From Rhodospirillaceae bacterium (lineage in GTDB: Bacteria; Pseudomonadota; Alphaproteobacteria; SP197), in assembly GCA_018700655.1 (NCBI GenBank), contig JABIUG010000251.1:1-30830 (forward strand): a DNA stretch of 30,830 bases, read 5' to 3'. The notes beneath the pieces were generated by a model that saw only the letters and a list, made by a program, of their open reading frames with translations, ran no database searches and was not told the DNA's origin. Position 1 is the stretch's first letter; every line of letters begins with the position of its first letter. Shown in pieces: positions 8,866-17,403 of this stretch. The position numbers and the translations under genes are program-made.

Positions 8866-8898
8866 GGGGCGTCGCACATGCGGCGCCCCTTCTTTCTT
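8866..8898 (+). terminator. Rho-independent terminator after substrate-binding-protein gene
   Basis: A 10-bp stem with one G-U pair (arms 8866-8875 and 8880-8889), loop ACAT, followed by the T-rich tract TTCTTTCTT. It starts 26 bases after the stop at 8840. In the minus direction the hairpin is followed by TTCGG rather than a T run, so it is mainly a plus-strand terminator, although it also lies just past the convergent cupin gene. Confidence 0.85.
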
Positions 8899-8904
8899 GG
8901 GCCT

Positions 8905-9384
8905 CTAGTAGAGCTCGCCCGACTTCTTCACGAAACGATGGCCACCCGCGCTATCGGGTTCGAGGTGGAGATCAATATCCGGGTAGGAACAGACGTCTTC
9001 GGGCGCACGGCTGCCGATCTCCAGATAGGTCGCGCTAGCTTCGCTGCGGTTGATCATGTGGTGGCCGTCGGCAACACCCGCGATCGAGGTGGTTGCCATG
9101 CCCGCCGTCAGAAGGGTCTCGCCGTCATCGGTAATCAGGGTCAGTTCGCCCGAAAGGACATAGACAAATTCGTCCTCGTGGCTGTGCCAGTGGCGCTGTG
9201 AGGCCCAGGCACCGGGATGGAGTGTGACGAGGTTGACGCCGTACTGGGTCAAGCCGCCGGCATCGTCCAGGGCGACCTTGGAACGCGCCATGCAGGGTTC
9301 TTCGAACGGCGATGGGTAGCCGCTGCCCCAGTGCTCCACCAACGTGGTCAGATCGATCACGGTTGTGCCCTTTTTCATGGTCAT
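8905..9384 (-). CDS. Cupin-domain protein
   Basis: 159 residues with a single cupin barrel. Cupin motif 1 is visible as G58...His65-x-His67....Glu72......Gly79 (RHWHSHEDEFVYVLSGE), and motif 2 around 95-114 contains His108 and His109. These residues normally bind a divalent metal. Small single-domain cupins act as isomerases, dioxygenases or sensors, and the sequence does not say which. The ATG at 9384 overlaps the SDR stop as ATGA and has AAAGGGG upstream; a second ATG lies two codons later. It is the last gene of the unit flavoprotein-SDR-cupin, so it may act on a product of those oxidoreductases. Confidence 0.85.
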   Translation of the reverse strand: MTMKKGTTVIDLTTLVEHWGSGYPSPFEEPCMARSKVALDDAGGLTQYGVNLVTLHPGAWASQRHWHSHEDEFVYVLSGELTLITDDGETLLTAGMATTSIAGVADGHHMINRSEASATYLEIGSRAPEDVCSYPDIDLHLEPDSAGGHRFVKKSGELY

Positions 9385-10172
9385 GACGCCCCTTTCGGCT
9401 TTGCTGTCTGTTTCACGCCGGGGGTGCCGGCTGCGAGGCCACCATCGGCGAGCATGGCAATACCGGTGACGTAACTTGCCTGTTCGGAGGCGAGATAACA
9501 GATCACATCGGCCATCTCCCTGGGCCGGGCCACACGACCCATGACGATCCGATCGGAAAGCGCCTCGTAACCAGCATCGACCGAACCAGCCGAACGGACC
9601 GCAAGCGCCTGCAGCATATCGGTATCGATCGCGCCGGGCAGGACGGCGTTGACCCTGACATCGGGCGCAAATTCGATAGCCCAGGCTTTGGTCATCGCCA
9701 CGACACCACCCTTGGAAGCACAGTAGATCGAAGCACCATGCGCGCCCTGCACCGCACGCACCGAGGCAATGTTGACGATCGCACCAGCAGCCTGTTTCAG
9801 GGCTTCCAATGCATGTTTGGTGCAGAAAAACGTGCCCTTGAGGTTGGTATCGATGATCTGGTCCCAGATGTCTTCATCAAGATCTTCGACCGCGCCGCCA
9901 CCGCCCGAACCCGCGTTGTTCACCAGGACATCAAGCCCGCCAAGGCCTTCGAGCGCCGTTTCAACAATTGCCCTGCAACCGCTGGCCGTGCTGGTATCCC
10001 CGGGTGCCGCCAAGGTCGCGCCACCGATCTGGGCCAACGCGGCAGCGACCGACTCAGCGCTGCGTCCGTTGACCGCAACCGTCGCGCCCTCGGCCAGGAA
10101 CTGCTCCACCGCTGCACGGCCGATACCGCGCGTTCCACCGGTCACCAGGACTTTCTTGCCTTCGAATCTCAT
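9381..10172 (-). CDS. Short-chain dehydrogenase/reductase (FabG-like)
   Basis: 263 residues, classical SDR. The nucleotide loop is TGGTRGIG at 11-18, NNAG at 85-88 supports the Rossmann fold, and the catalytic residues are Ser137, Tyr150 and Lys154 (SIYCASKGG). The neutral or small residues after the second strand (NGRSAES) look more like an NADP(H)-type pocket, but this is weak. It oxidises or reduces a hydroxyl/carbonyl substrate in the cytoplasm. AAGGAGAA precedes the ATG at 10172, which overlaps the stop of the upstream flavoprotein as ATGA; the downstream cupin overlaps in the same way. The tight coupling of three genes implies one pathway. A FabG role in fatty acid synthesis is unlikely in this setting. 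Confidence 0.9.
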   Translation of the reverse strand: MRFEGKKVLVTGGTRGIGRAAVEQFLAEGATVAVNGRSAESVAAALAQIGGATLAAPGDTSTASGCRAIVETALEGLGGLDVLVNNAGSGGGGAVEDLDEDIWDQIIDTNLKGTFFCTKHALEALKQAAGAIVNIASVRAVQGAHGASIYCASKGGVVAMTKAWAIEFAPDVRVNAVLPGAIDTDMLQALAVRSAGSVDAGYEALSDRIVMGRVARPREMADVICYLASEQASYVTGIAMLADGGLAAGTPGVKQTAKPKGAS

Positions 10173-12253
10173 GTTTCTTCTCCTTGAGTTTCCATCACCA
10201 TGCGTTCGCGCCGGTAAGGAACGTCACTATTGGCCAGGTTTTCGGTGCCGAGCTCGCGGGCATAGAGATGCCCGTCATGTACCGCCGACGCGATGGTCTG
10301 GGGACACAGACAATCACCAATCAGGGCCACCGTCTTGATCCCGGCGGCTTCCATGATGTCGGGACGCTTGGCAAAGCGATGATAAACCTGCTCGTTGGGC
10401 AGGCGCGAGGTCACCAGCACCACGCTCCCGGCAGCCACCTCGCTTTCGCGGCCGGTATAGGTGCAGGCGAGGCAAACATGGTCGCCCCCGATCGCAACCA
10501 GATTGCTCTGTGTGCGGATATCGACCCCCAGCTCGATCAAACGTGACTGGATGAACGCCTGTTCCAGGGTGAGCAGGGTAAATTCCGAGACCACGGCCGA
10601 TGGGGTCACCAGGATGACCTCGAGACCATCACCGGCAAGCTTCTCGGCGAGCAGGCCACCCATGGTGTGGTGGTCATCATCAAAAATCACGACAGGACCG
10701 TTCTTGACGCGCCCCTCCATCACGTCATCAGGCCCGTGGACATGGGAAGCACCGGCTCCGGGGATCGTGTCGCGGTTGGTGTTGCCTACCCCGTCGCGCC
10801 GCCACGACGAACCCGTCGCAAACACGACATTGGGAGCACCAAAGGACGTGACCGCCTTGTCATCGAGAAAGCTGTCGAGGAAGACCTTCACGTTGGGCAT
10901 TTTCTGGATCTGGCCCAGACGCCAGTCCCGAACACGCATCCAGGCAGCCAGCCCCGGAAGTTGCGCTTCCATGATGAGACGCCCGCCCAGTTCCTTGGTG
11001 CGTTCGGCCAGGGTTACGTCATAGCCGCGCTGGCCCAGCGCGCGTGCAGCCTCAAGGCCCGCCGGCCCGGCACCGACGATCAGGACCCTGTCGTCACTCG
11101 CCCTGGGCGGAATCGTGTCGGTGTGCCAGCCACGACGCCATTCCTCGCCGACCACCGGGTTCTGTGTGCAACGCATCGGCACACAGGTGTTGTTGCCTGA
11201 AACACAGATGTTGCAACCGATACATTCGCGGATGTCTTCGGCACGGCCCTCTTCGATCTTTTTGGGCAGAAAGGAATCGGCAATCGCCGGCCTTGCCGCT
11301 CCGATCAGATCCATGATGCCTGACTTGATCACACGCACCATCGAATCCGGGCTGGTGTAACGCCCGACACCGACCACCGGTTTCGTGGTCATGGATTTCA
11401 CGAAGGCGATAGCGTCTTCCTGGAAACCTTCTTGGGCGAACCGGCTGGTCTTTGAATCGTTCTCCCAGCCCGAAACGTTGACGTCCCAGAGATCGGGCAG
11501 CTCGGCCAGCATCTCGACGACCTCGCGGCCCTCGTTCTGCCATTCCAGACCAGCCTCACCGATGCGTTCGTCGACGGCGAAACGCAGCGCCACAGCACAA
11601 CTGTCACCGACGGCATCCTTCGTATCCTCAAGCAGTTCACGCAACAGCCGCGCCCGGTTCTCCAGCTTGCCGCCATAGGCGTCGCGGCGGCGGTTGTAGC
11701 GCTGCAACAGGAAATGCATGGGGAGCGCGACATTGTGCGCGCAGTAGACATAGACGATGTCGGCTCCGGCCTTCTTTGCCCGAATGGCGGCCTCGCGGTG
11801 CCAGCGGCGAAACTCATCGATGTCATAGAGGTCCATGCCGCGCGCCTGGGGCAGGGTCGCGTATTTGTTGGCCTGATGGCTGGGCGCCAGGGGTGCGGTG
11901 CGCGATGTCTTGTTGGCCCGCGAGAGACCGCCGTGAACCAGCTCGACGCCGAACAGGCCGCCATGTTCATGCACCTTGTCGGCGGCTGCGGCAAAGACCG
12001 GGATATCGTCATCGTCCCACAGGCGCATCGATGCGCCCGGCAGTTCATCGGTTGTGGGGTGGATCATCACTTCTTCGGTGCAAACCACGCCCCAGCCGCC
12101 CTCGGCGCGCTGACCGCGCAGTTCGGCATGGGCATTGGGCCAGTTCGAGCCCATGCCGGTGCAATGGGGCACCTGATAGAAACGGTTCCTGGTGGTAACC
12201 GGCCCGATCTGAACGGGCTCAAACAGAATATCGTAACGGGGATCTCGTGACAC
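10169..12253 (-). CDS. TMADH/DMADH-family iron-sulfur flavoprotein (NADH:flavin oxidoreductase superfamily)
   Basis: 694 residues from the GTG at 12253, chosen because AAGGTGA lies just upstream and because the start SRDPRYDILFEP aligns with the N-terminus of trimethylamine dehydrogenase (TMADH). Order: Old Yellow Enzyme-like TIM barrel (about 1-340), a [4Fe-4S] segment with Cys344, 347, 350 and 362 (CIGCNICVSG), then an ADP/FAD-binding half from about 388 (VLIVGAGPAGLEAA). Cys31 in VPHCTG matches the 6-S-cysteinyl-FMN cysteine of TMADH. Tyr170, His173 and Asp266 match its catalytic Tyr/His/Asp. In the substrate bowl Trp263 is kept, but TMADH Tyr60 is Glu61 and the TMADH Trp355 region carries Asn. 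The enzyme should oxidise a C-N or C-H bond and pass electrons to ETF or a similar acceptor, but probably does not act on trimethylamine. It is the first gene of the coupled SDR-cupin unit. Confidence 0.88.
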   Translation of the reverse strand: MSRDPRYDILFEPVQIGPVTTRNRFYQVPHCTGMGSNWPNAHAELRGQRAEGGWGVVCTEEVMIHPTTDELPGASMRLWDDDDIPVFAAAADKVHEHGGLFGVELVHGGLSRANKTSRTAPLAPSHQANKYATLPQARGMDLYDIDEFRRWHREAAIRAKKAGADIVYVYCAHNVALPMHFLLQRYNRRRDAYGGKLENRARLLRELLEDTKDAVGDSCAVALRFAVDERIGEAGLEWQNEGREVVEMLAELPDLWDVNVSGWENDSKTSRFAQEGFQEDAIAFVKSMTTKPVVGVGRYTSPDSMVRVIKSGIMDLIGAARPAIADSFLPKKIEEGRAEDIRECIGCNICVSGNNTCVPMRCTQNPVVGEEWRRGWHTDTIPPRASDDRVLIVGAGPAGLEAARALGQRGYDVTLAERTKELGGRLIMEAQLPGLAAWMRVRDWRLGQIQKMPNVKVFLDSFLDDKAVTSFGAPNVVFATGSSWRRDGVGNTNRDTIPGAGASHVHGPDDVMEGRVKNGPVVIFDDDHHTMGGLLAEKLAGDGLEVILVTPSAVVSEFTLLTLEQAFIQSRLIELGVDIRTQSNLVAIGGDHVCLACTYTGRESEVAAGSVVLVTSRLPNEQVYHRFAKRPDIMEAAGIKTVALIGDCLCPQTIASAVHDGHLYARELGTENLANSDVPYRRERMVMETQGEET

Positions 12254-12376
12254 GGTTTCACCTTTTCTCTCAACGGTGGGGAGACTAAAGCGGATAGCGA
12301 CCTTGGGGTATCGCAAAGCGTTTCTGCCTGATGGTGAATCGTTCTAGCCTTGGCACCAGGGCGTGGAGGATCGAAC

Positions 12377-13795
12377 ATGTTTGAAGCCGAACGGATCACT
12401 TACCGCAATTTCTGGCTCGAACAGGCGCTAGCTGAAGAAGGTGACCCTGCACCAGCCCCGCCCCTGGAGAGCGAACGGCGCTGCGACATCGCCATTGTCG
12501 GCGGCGGCTACACCGGGCTGTGGACTGCGATCGACCTGAAGCGACGCGATCCCTCGCTCGATGTCGTCCTGATTGAAAAGGAAATCTGCGGCTGGGGTGG
12601 CAGCGGCCGCAATGCCGGTTATCTGCTCAACATGTGAGGCAAGTTTCCCACCATGCGCCGCCTGTTCGGCACCGAGCGCGCCCTTGCCGCCGGGCATGCC
12701 GCTGATCAGGCGCTCGAAGAAGTCATCAGCTTTTGTGCAGAGCACGACATCGATGCCGAAATCCGCCGCGCCGGCTGGCTGTGGGGTGCGACCCTGCCGG
12801 AAACCGTCGGCGAATGGCGCCCGATCATGGAAATGCTTGTACCGCACCAGGTAACACCGTTGCGCGAGCTTGCCGGCGAAGAAATCGCCGATCGCTGGGG
12901 CATCACGGGAACGCTTGGTGGCGCAATCGACGAGCGATCCGGCCACCTTCAACCGGCCAAGTTGGTGCGCGGCCTGCGCCGGGTGGCCCTGGAAATGGGT
13001 GTCGAGATCCACGAAGGCACGGCGATGACGGCACTGGGACGTGGCAGCCCGCTGACGGTGACAACACCACGCGGTCGAGTGACGGCGAACCGGGTCGTGC
13101 TGGCAATCTATGCTTGGGCGGCACAGCTGCCGGAACTGCGGCGCAGCCTGGTGACGGTTTCCTATTCGGTGGCCACCACACCGGTCATGACCGAACGCCT
13201 CGAACAAACAGGTTTTGCCAACGCTCCAGCCTTCAACGAAACGCGCAACATGATCAATTCGCTGCGCCCGACCGTCAGCGGGCGTGCCCTGTTCGGCAAA
13301 CCAGGCACAGCGCTTTCGTTCGGTGGCAAGGTCAGCACGGCCCATGACCGTGACTGGGACTGGAACCTTGACGCCGAACGCCGCCGCCGCGAACTCGACC
13401 CGCATTATCCCGGGCTCAGCGCGGCCTATGCCTGGTCGGGCCCAATTGACCGGACCAAGGACGGCCTGCCCTTCTTTGGCCGCCTGCCGGGCCATCCAGA
13501 CATCCTCTATGCGACCGGCTTCTCGGGCGACGGCGTCGGCCCATGTCGGCTGGCTGGCAAGGTGATGGCGGCTATGGCGCTGGATCAGCATGACGAATGG
13601 GCCGATCTTGGTTTTGTCCGCCCGCCAATGCAGGACCTGCCGCCCGAACCGATCTGCTGGCTCGGCGTGAAGATGGTGCGTGATGCCCTGGGGCGGGTCG
13701 ATGATGCCGTCCATGCCGGCCGGAAACCCGACCCCGTGACGCGCAAGCTGGCCAGTCTTCTGGCCAGCGGCATCGTCTCGCGTAGCGACGAATAG
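12377..13795 (+). pseudogene. DadA-like FAD-dependent amine/amino-acid oxidoreductase with in-frame TGA
   Basis: The reading frame runs from the ATG at 12377 (GGAGG upstream) to 13795, 472 codons, but codon 87 (12635-12637) is TGA. The first part holds the FAD loop (IAIVGGGYTGLWTA) and SGRNAGYLLNM; the frame then continues as GKFPTMRRLFG and stays clearly coding to GFSGDGVGPCRLAG, the usual C-terminal FAD contact. Relatives generally have tryptophan at about this position, so TGG to TGA is the simplest explanation: a nonsense mutation or an assembly error. Restart at the ATG at 12653 would lack the FAD loop. Intact homologues oxidise amino acids or amines such as gamma-glutamylputrescine. The gene diverges from the TMADH-like gene and precedes the amidinohydrolase. 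Other genes here stop at TGA, so recoding is unlikely. Confidence 0.8.
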
Positions 13796-13873
13796 CATAG
13801 CCATTCGCCGGGCGCTGGAGCGCGGGGCCAGCAAGGCCTATAAATCAGCACCACCCGCGCACAGGAGTGCTTC

Positions 13874-14878
13874 ATGCCGATCATGACCGAAGAAGACGTT
13901 CGTTATAACCAGCTGATCAAGACCTTCGCGTCCGAACCGACGCCCGGTTTCGAAAGCCAGAGCGAACAGGACTTCGTCTGGGGCCAATCCTGGGGCTGCC
14001 GCAACGATGTCGGGCGCCTGCGTGCGGTCCTGATGCACCGGCCGGGTGACGAGCTCAATATTGTCGATCCGGCCAAGAAGATCGAGGAGCTGGGGGCTTA
14101 TGGTGATCCCGACGTTGGCTGGTACTGGCGTGGCGCAACCCCACCCGACCTTCCCGCCATGCAGGCCCAGCACGACGCCCTTGTGAAGGTGCTCGAGGAA
14201 AATCAGGTCAAGGTCGTGATGCTCGATGCCTGCGCAGAAGGCCGCATGAAAAGCTGTTACACGCGTGATGTCGTGATCGCGGTCGATGGTGGCGCGATCG
14301 TCTGCCGCCTTGGTCCGCGCGTGCGCCGGGGCGAAGAACAGCCGGCGACACGCACGCTGGCCAAACTGGGCATGCCGATCCTGCGCACGATCCACGGCAG
14401 CGGCATCATGGAAGGTGGCAGTTTTGCCTGGCTCAACGAGGATACCGCCGTGATCGGCGTCTCCAGCCGGGTCAACGCCGAAGCCGCCGACCAGATCGAG
14501 GAAGTCCTCAACCGCCAGGGCGTCGAACTGCTGCGCATGGAGGTGCCGGGCTTCCGCCTGCACATCGACGGCATGCTGGTGATGGTCGATGTCGACACCG
14601 CCCTGATCAACCCGATCCTGCTTCCTTTCGCCTTCATGGAAGAACTCAAGGCACGCGGCATCAAGCTGATCGAACTTTCGCCCGAAGACGAACCCTTCAC
14701 GATCAACTGCCTGGCGATTGCACCGGGCCGCGTCATCATGAGCGAGAGCAGTGATCGCACCCTGGAAAAACTCGACAAGGCCAGGATCGAAACCATCGGG
14801 ATCGACTACGAAGCAGTCTGGCGCGGCGGCGGCGGCATCCACTGCTCGACTGCCCCGCTAGCGCGCGACAGGATCTGA
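13874..14878 (+). CDS. Arginine-deiminase/amidinotransferase-fold hydrolase (DDAH-like)
   Basis: 334 residues. The ATG at 13874 follows CAGGAG. Guanidine-modifying enzyme residues are visible: Asp132 (YTRDVV), Glu180 with Gly181-Gly182 (GIMEGGSF), His230 (RLHIDG) and the nucleophile Cys324 in GGGGIHCST near the C-terminus. Enzymes of this fold attack a guanidino carbon through a thiouronium intermediate. Deiminases release ammonia, DDAH releases methylamine or dimethylamine from methylated arginine, and amidinotransferases move the amidino group. Its size fits DDAH or a short deiminase better than the roughly 400-residue arginine deiminase. It starts 78 bases after the broken FAD gene and ends two bases before the first peptidase gene, so the set is probably one operon. 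The substrate is not determined; methylated arginine or another guanidine is an inference. Confidence 0.82.
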   Translation: MPIMTEEDVRYNQLIKTFASEPTPGFESQSEQDFVWGQSWGCRNDVGRLRAVLMHRPGDELNIVDPAKKIEELGAYGDPDVGWYWRGATPPDLPAMQAQHDALVKVLEENQVKVVMLDACAEGRMKSCYTRDVVIAVDGGAIVCRLGPRVRRGEEQPATRTLAKLGMPILRTIHGSGIMEGGSFAWLNEDTAVIGVSSRVNAEAADQIEEVLNRQGVELLRMEVPGFRLHIDGMLVMVDVDTALINPILLPFAFMEELKARGIKLIELSPEDEPFTINCLAIAPGRVIMSESSDRTLEKLDKARIETIGIDYEAVWRGGGGIHCSTAPLARDRI

Positions 14879-14880
14879 TC

Positions 14881-15783
14881 ATGGCTGAACACCTTCCCGG
14901 CCTCGAACGCCAACCAGACGAGATGAAACCCATCACCGTCGAGGGCGGCGAGGTCATGACCTACAGCTTCGGCTCAGGCGACGAGGTCCTGTTCCTGGCC
15001 AACGGCGGACCCGGCATTCCCTGCGACTACATGAGGGACAGCCACAGCCATCTCGCTGACCAGGGCTATCGGGTTGTGACCTGGGACCAGCTCGGTGTCG
15101 GGCGCTCCGACCGCCCGACCGATCCGGCACTTTGGACGATCGAGCGTTATGCGAGGGAACTCGAACAGGTCCGCACGGGCATGGGTCTTGGGCCGGTCCA
15201 CCTGCTGGGGCAATCCTGGGGCGGCTGGCTTGCGATCGAATACGCGCTGACCTTTCCAGATGGACTGAAGACCCTGATCCTGTCGAACACCGCCGGTGAT
15301 CTGCCGCATCTGGTCGAGGAACTGAACCGGCTGCGCTCCACACTCGGCCCTGAAACCGTAACGATGATGCAGAAACGCGAGGCCGAAGGCAGCATCGAAC
15401 ATCCCGAGTACCTGGCCGCGGTCGAGATCCTGAACTGGCGCCATGTCCATCGCCTGGAAGCGATGCCGCCTGCCCTGCAACGCAGCATGGATGGCATGGT
15501 GTTCGACATCTACAACGCGATGCAGGGGCCCAACGAGTTTGTCTATATCGGCAACCTGAAAGACTGGAACCGCGTGCCCGACATGCACCGGATCACCCAG
15601 CCGGCCTACATCATCGTCGGCGAACATGACGAGCTGACGCCAGCCTGCGCCATGAAGATGCATCACGCCCTGCCCGACAGCACCCTGCGCGTCTTCAGGG
15701 ATGCCTCCCATTCCACCTGTTTCGAAACGCCTGAACCCTATTACCGCGAACTACTGACATTTCTGGAGAAACACCATGGTTGA
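14881..15783 (+). CDS. Proline-iminopeptidase-like S33 alpha/beta hydrolase, copy 1
   Basis: 300 residues. The oxyanion motif NGGPG is at 41-45, the nucleophile is Ser112 in GQSWGG, and the other triad members are Asp250 (GEHDELTP) and His277 (ASHST). WDQLGVGRSDRP at 68-79 is typical of proline iminopeptidases, which remove an N-terminal proline or other small residue from short peptides; relatives also hydrolyse amides and esters. There is no signal peptide, so it is cytoplasmic. The ATG follows the amidinohydrolase stop by two bases. The copy at 15776 is nearly collinear and about two-thirds identical by eye, so this is a tandem duplication. Peptidase or amidase activity is likely; the exact substrate is not visible. 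Confidence 0.9.
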   Translation: MAEHLPGLERQPDEMKPITVEGGEVMTYSFGSGDEVLFLANGGPGIPCDYMRDSHSHLADQGYRVVTWDQLGVGRSDRPTDPALWTIERYARELEQVRTGMGLGPVHLLGQSWGGWLAIEYALTFPDGLKTLILSNTAGDLPHLVEELNRLRSTLGPETVTMMQKREAEGSIEHPEYLAAVEILNWRHVHRLEAMPPALQRSMDGMVFDIYNAMQGPNEFVYIGNLKDWNRVPDMHRITQPAYIIVGEHDELTPACAMKMHHALPDSTLRVFRDASHSTCFETPEPYYRELLTFLEKHHG

Positions 15784-16678
15784 GCCCCTGCCCGGATTGG
15801 AGCGTCAGCCCGATGCGATGGAAAAGATCGCGGTCGAGGGCGGTGAGGTCATGACCTACAGCTTTGGCAGCGGTGAGAATGTGCTGTTGCTGGTCAATGG
15901 CGGCCCGGGCCTTGCCTGCGACTATCTGCGCGACAGCCACAGCCATCTGGCAAATGGCGACCTGCGCGTCGTGACCTGGGACCAACTGGGAACCGGGCGC
16001 TCGGACCGGCTGACCGATCCGGCGCTATGGACGGTCGCGCGTTATGCCCGCGAGATGGAACAGGTCAGAACCGGATTAAGCCTGGGACCCGTGCACGCCC
16101 TGGGACAATCCTGGGGCGGCTGGATGGTGATCGAACATGCCCTGGCTTTCCCAGATGGCATCCGCTCCCTGATCCTGTCGAACACGACCGGCGAAGTTCC
16201 CTTTCTGCAGGCCGAGCAGAACCGTCTGCGGTCCTCGCTGGGGTCGGCGACGATGACGATGATGCTCAAACGAGAGGCCGAAGGCAGCACCGATCACCCC
16301 GAATACCTGGGGGCAATCGAGATTCTCAACTGGCGTCACGTTCACCGTCTCGAAATCATGCCGGCTGCGTTGCAACGGTCGATGGAAGGGGTGACTTTCG
16401 AGATCTATCAGCACATGTGGGGGCCCAACGAATTTGTCTGTATCGGCAATCTCGCGACCTTCGATCGCCTGGCCGACATGGCGAACATTGCCTGCCCCTG
16501 TCTGATTGTCGTGGGCGAACATGACGAGTTGACGCCGGCCTGCGCCATGCGGATGCATCACGTGCTGCCCGACAGCAGGATCAAGGTATTCACCAATGCC
16601 TCACACTCGACCTGCTTCGAGACGCCCGAGCCCTACTTCCGCGAACTCTCGGCCTTCCTCGACCACTGCAAGCACTGA
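15776..16678 (+). CDS. Proline-iminopeptidase-like S33 alpha/beta hydrolase, copy 2
   Basis: 300 residues, the same length as copy 1 and alignable without obvious gaps. The triad is at the same positions: Ser112 (GQSWGG), Asp250 (GEHDELTP) and His277 (ASHST). The ATG at 15776 follows CTGGAGAA and overlaps the end of copy 1 by eight bases, so translation is probably coupled. Differences cluster in the cap region (about 135-160 and 205-245), where this family sets substrate choice, for example MWGPNEFVCIGNLATFD against MQGPNEFVYIGNLKDWN. Both copies look active, suggesting split specificity rather than decay. It is the last gene of the operon-like run; no strong terminator is seen in the 152 bases that follow. 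Confidence 0.9.
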   Translation: MVEPLPGLERQPDAMEKIAVEGGEVMTYSFGSGENVLLLVNGGPGLACDYLRDSHSHLANGDLRVVTWDQLGTGRSDRLTDPALWTVARYAREMEQVRTGLSLGPVHALGQSWGGWMVIEHALAFPDGIRSLILSNTTGEVPFLQAEQNRLRSSLGSATMTMMLKREAEGSTDHPEYLGAIEILNWRHVHRLEIMPAALQRSMEGVTFEIYQHMWGPNEFVCIGNLATFDRLADMANIACPCLIVVGEHDELTPACAMRMHHVLPDSRIKVFTNASHSTCFETPEPYFRELSAFLDHCKH

Positions 16679-16830
16679 CATTTGCCCAAACGCCCTGACA
16701 ATGCATATCGGTTTCCGGCCACGTAACTCTTCTCTAACCCTATGAACTAGATCGGATTTATACGGTGGTATGGAGCCATGTTGTGGTTCCATCCAGCCCC
16801 GATCCACTCTGGTCTCCGCGGCAATTCATC

Positions 16831-17400
16831 ATGTGTGCCCAAACAACATCCTCATCCGATTCCCAGCGCGCGCTCGAGCTTCTCGAAGAAGGTCGGCGGC
16901 TGATGCGTTTGCGCCAGTCCCATATCTCGATACCGATGTTCAACGAGGCTTACCAGCTCGACCCGGACAATCCCGATATACGCTTCCAGATGGGTTCCGT
17001 CGCGCGCCTGCAGGGGGAACTCCCACTCGCGCTGCAACATCTCACCTTCTGTCTCGAGCACACGCCCGAGCGTGTCGAAGTCTGGCTGCGTCTGGGCGAA
17101 GTTCTCTCGTTCAGCAGGCGTTATCGCGAAGGTGTCGCGGTGACCCAGCGCGCCGTCGAGCGGCATCCCGAGAACGGCCGCATCTGGTGGCGTCACGGGC
17201 GCATGCTTCGTTACAACCAGTCCCTCGATATGGCACTCGATGCCCTGCAGCGCGCCGTGACGGCACCGTCGGTCAAAAACCGTGCCAACTTTGATCTGGC
17301 CTGTGTCCTTCAGCATCTGGGCGAGACAGGAAAAGCGCGCAAGATATTCGAGGACCTGGCAAATGAGTCCGATATAGGTCTGCTCGGGGTGTCAGCCTAG
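16831..17400 (+). CDS. TPR-repeat protein
   Basis: 189 residues from the ATG at 16831; the frame opens earlier (16765), but neither start has a clear ribosome binding site, so the N-terminus is uncertain. About four to five TPR units are visible, for example FNEAYQLDPDNPDIRFQMG, FCLEHTPERVEVWLRLGEVL and VERHPENGRIWWRHGRML. TPRs bind partner proteins; no catalytic domain is present. The gene ends in TAG, and the next gene begins three bases later in the same frame, a CDP-glycerol-phosphotransferase-like protein. TPR modules are often joined to glycan-assembly enzymes, so the two could be a split fusion protein or simply coupled partners. Confidence 0.78.
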   Translation: MCAQTTSSSDSQRALELLEEGRRLMRLRQSHISIPMFNEAYQLDPDNPDIRFQMGSVARLQGELPLALQHLTFCLEHTPERVEVWLRLGEVLSFSRRYREGVAVTQRAVERHPENGRIWWRHGRMLRYNQSLDMALDALQRAVTAPSVKNRANFDLACVLQHLGETGKARKIFEDLANESDIGLLGVSA

Positions 17401-17403
17401 GCA

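Noticed and set aside
12348..12361. Imperfect palindrome CCTTGG-CA-CCAGGG in the divergent region before the FAD oxidoreductase
   Set aside because: Only 14 bases with a wobble pair; too short and imperfect to call an operator without conservation.
12635..12637. Selenocysteine or a recoded TGA (Trp) as explanation for the in-frame stop
   Set aside because: Other genes in the window use TGA as a normal stop (for example the ATGA overlaps), no hairpin expected of a selenocysteine element is evident just after the TGA, and Trp rather than Cys is usual at this place in relatives.
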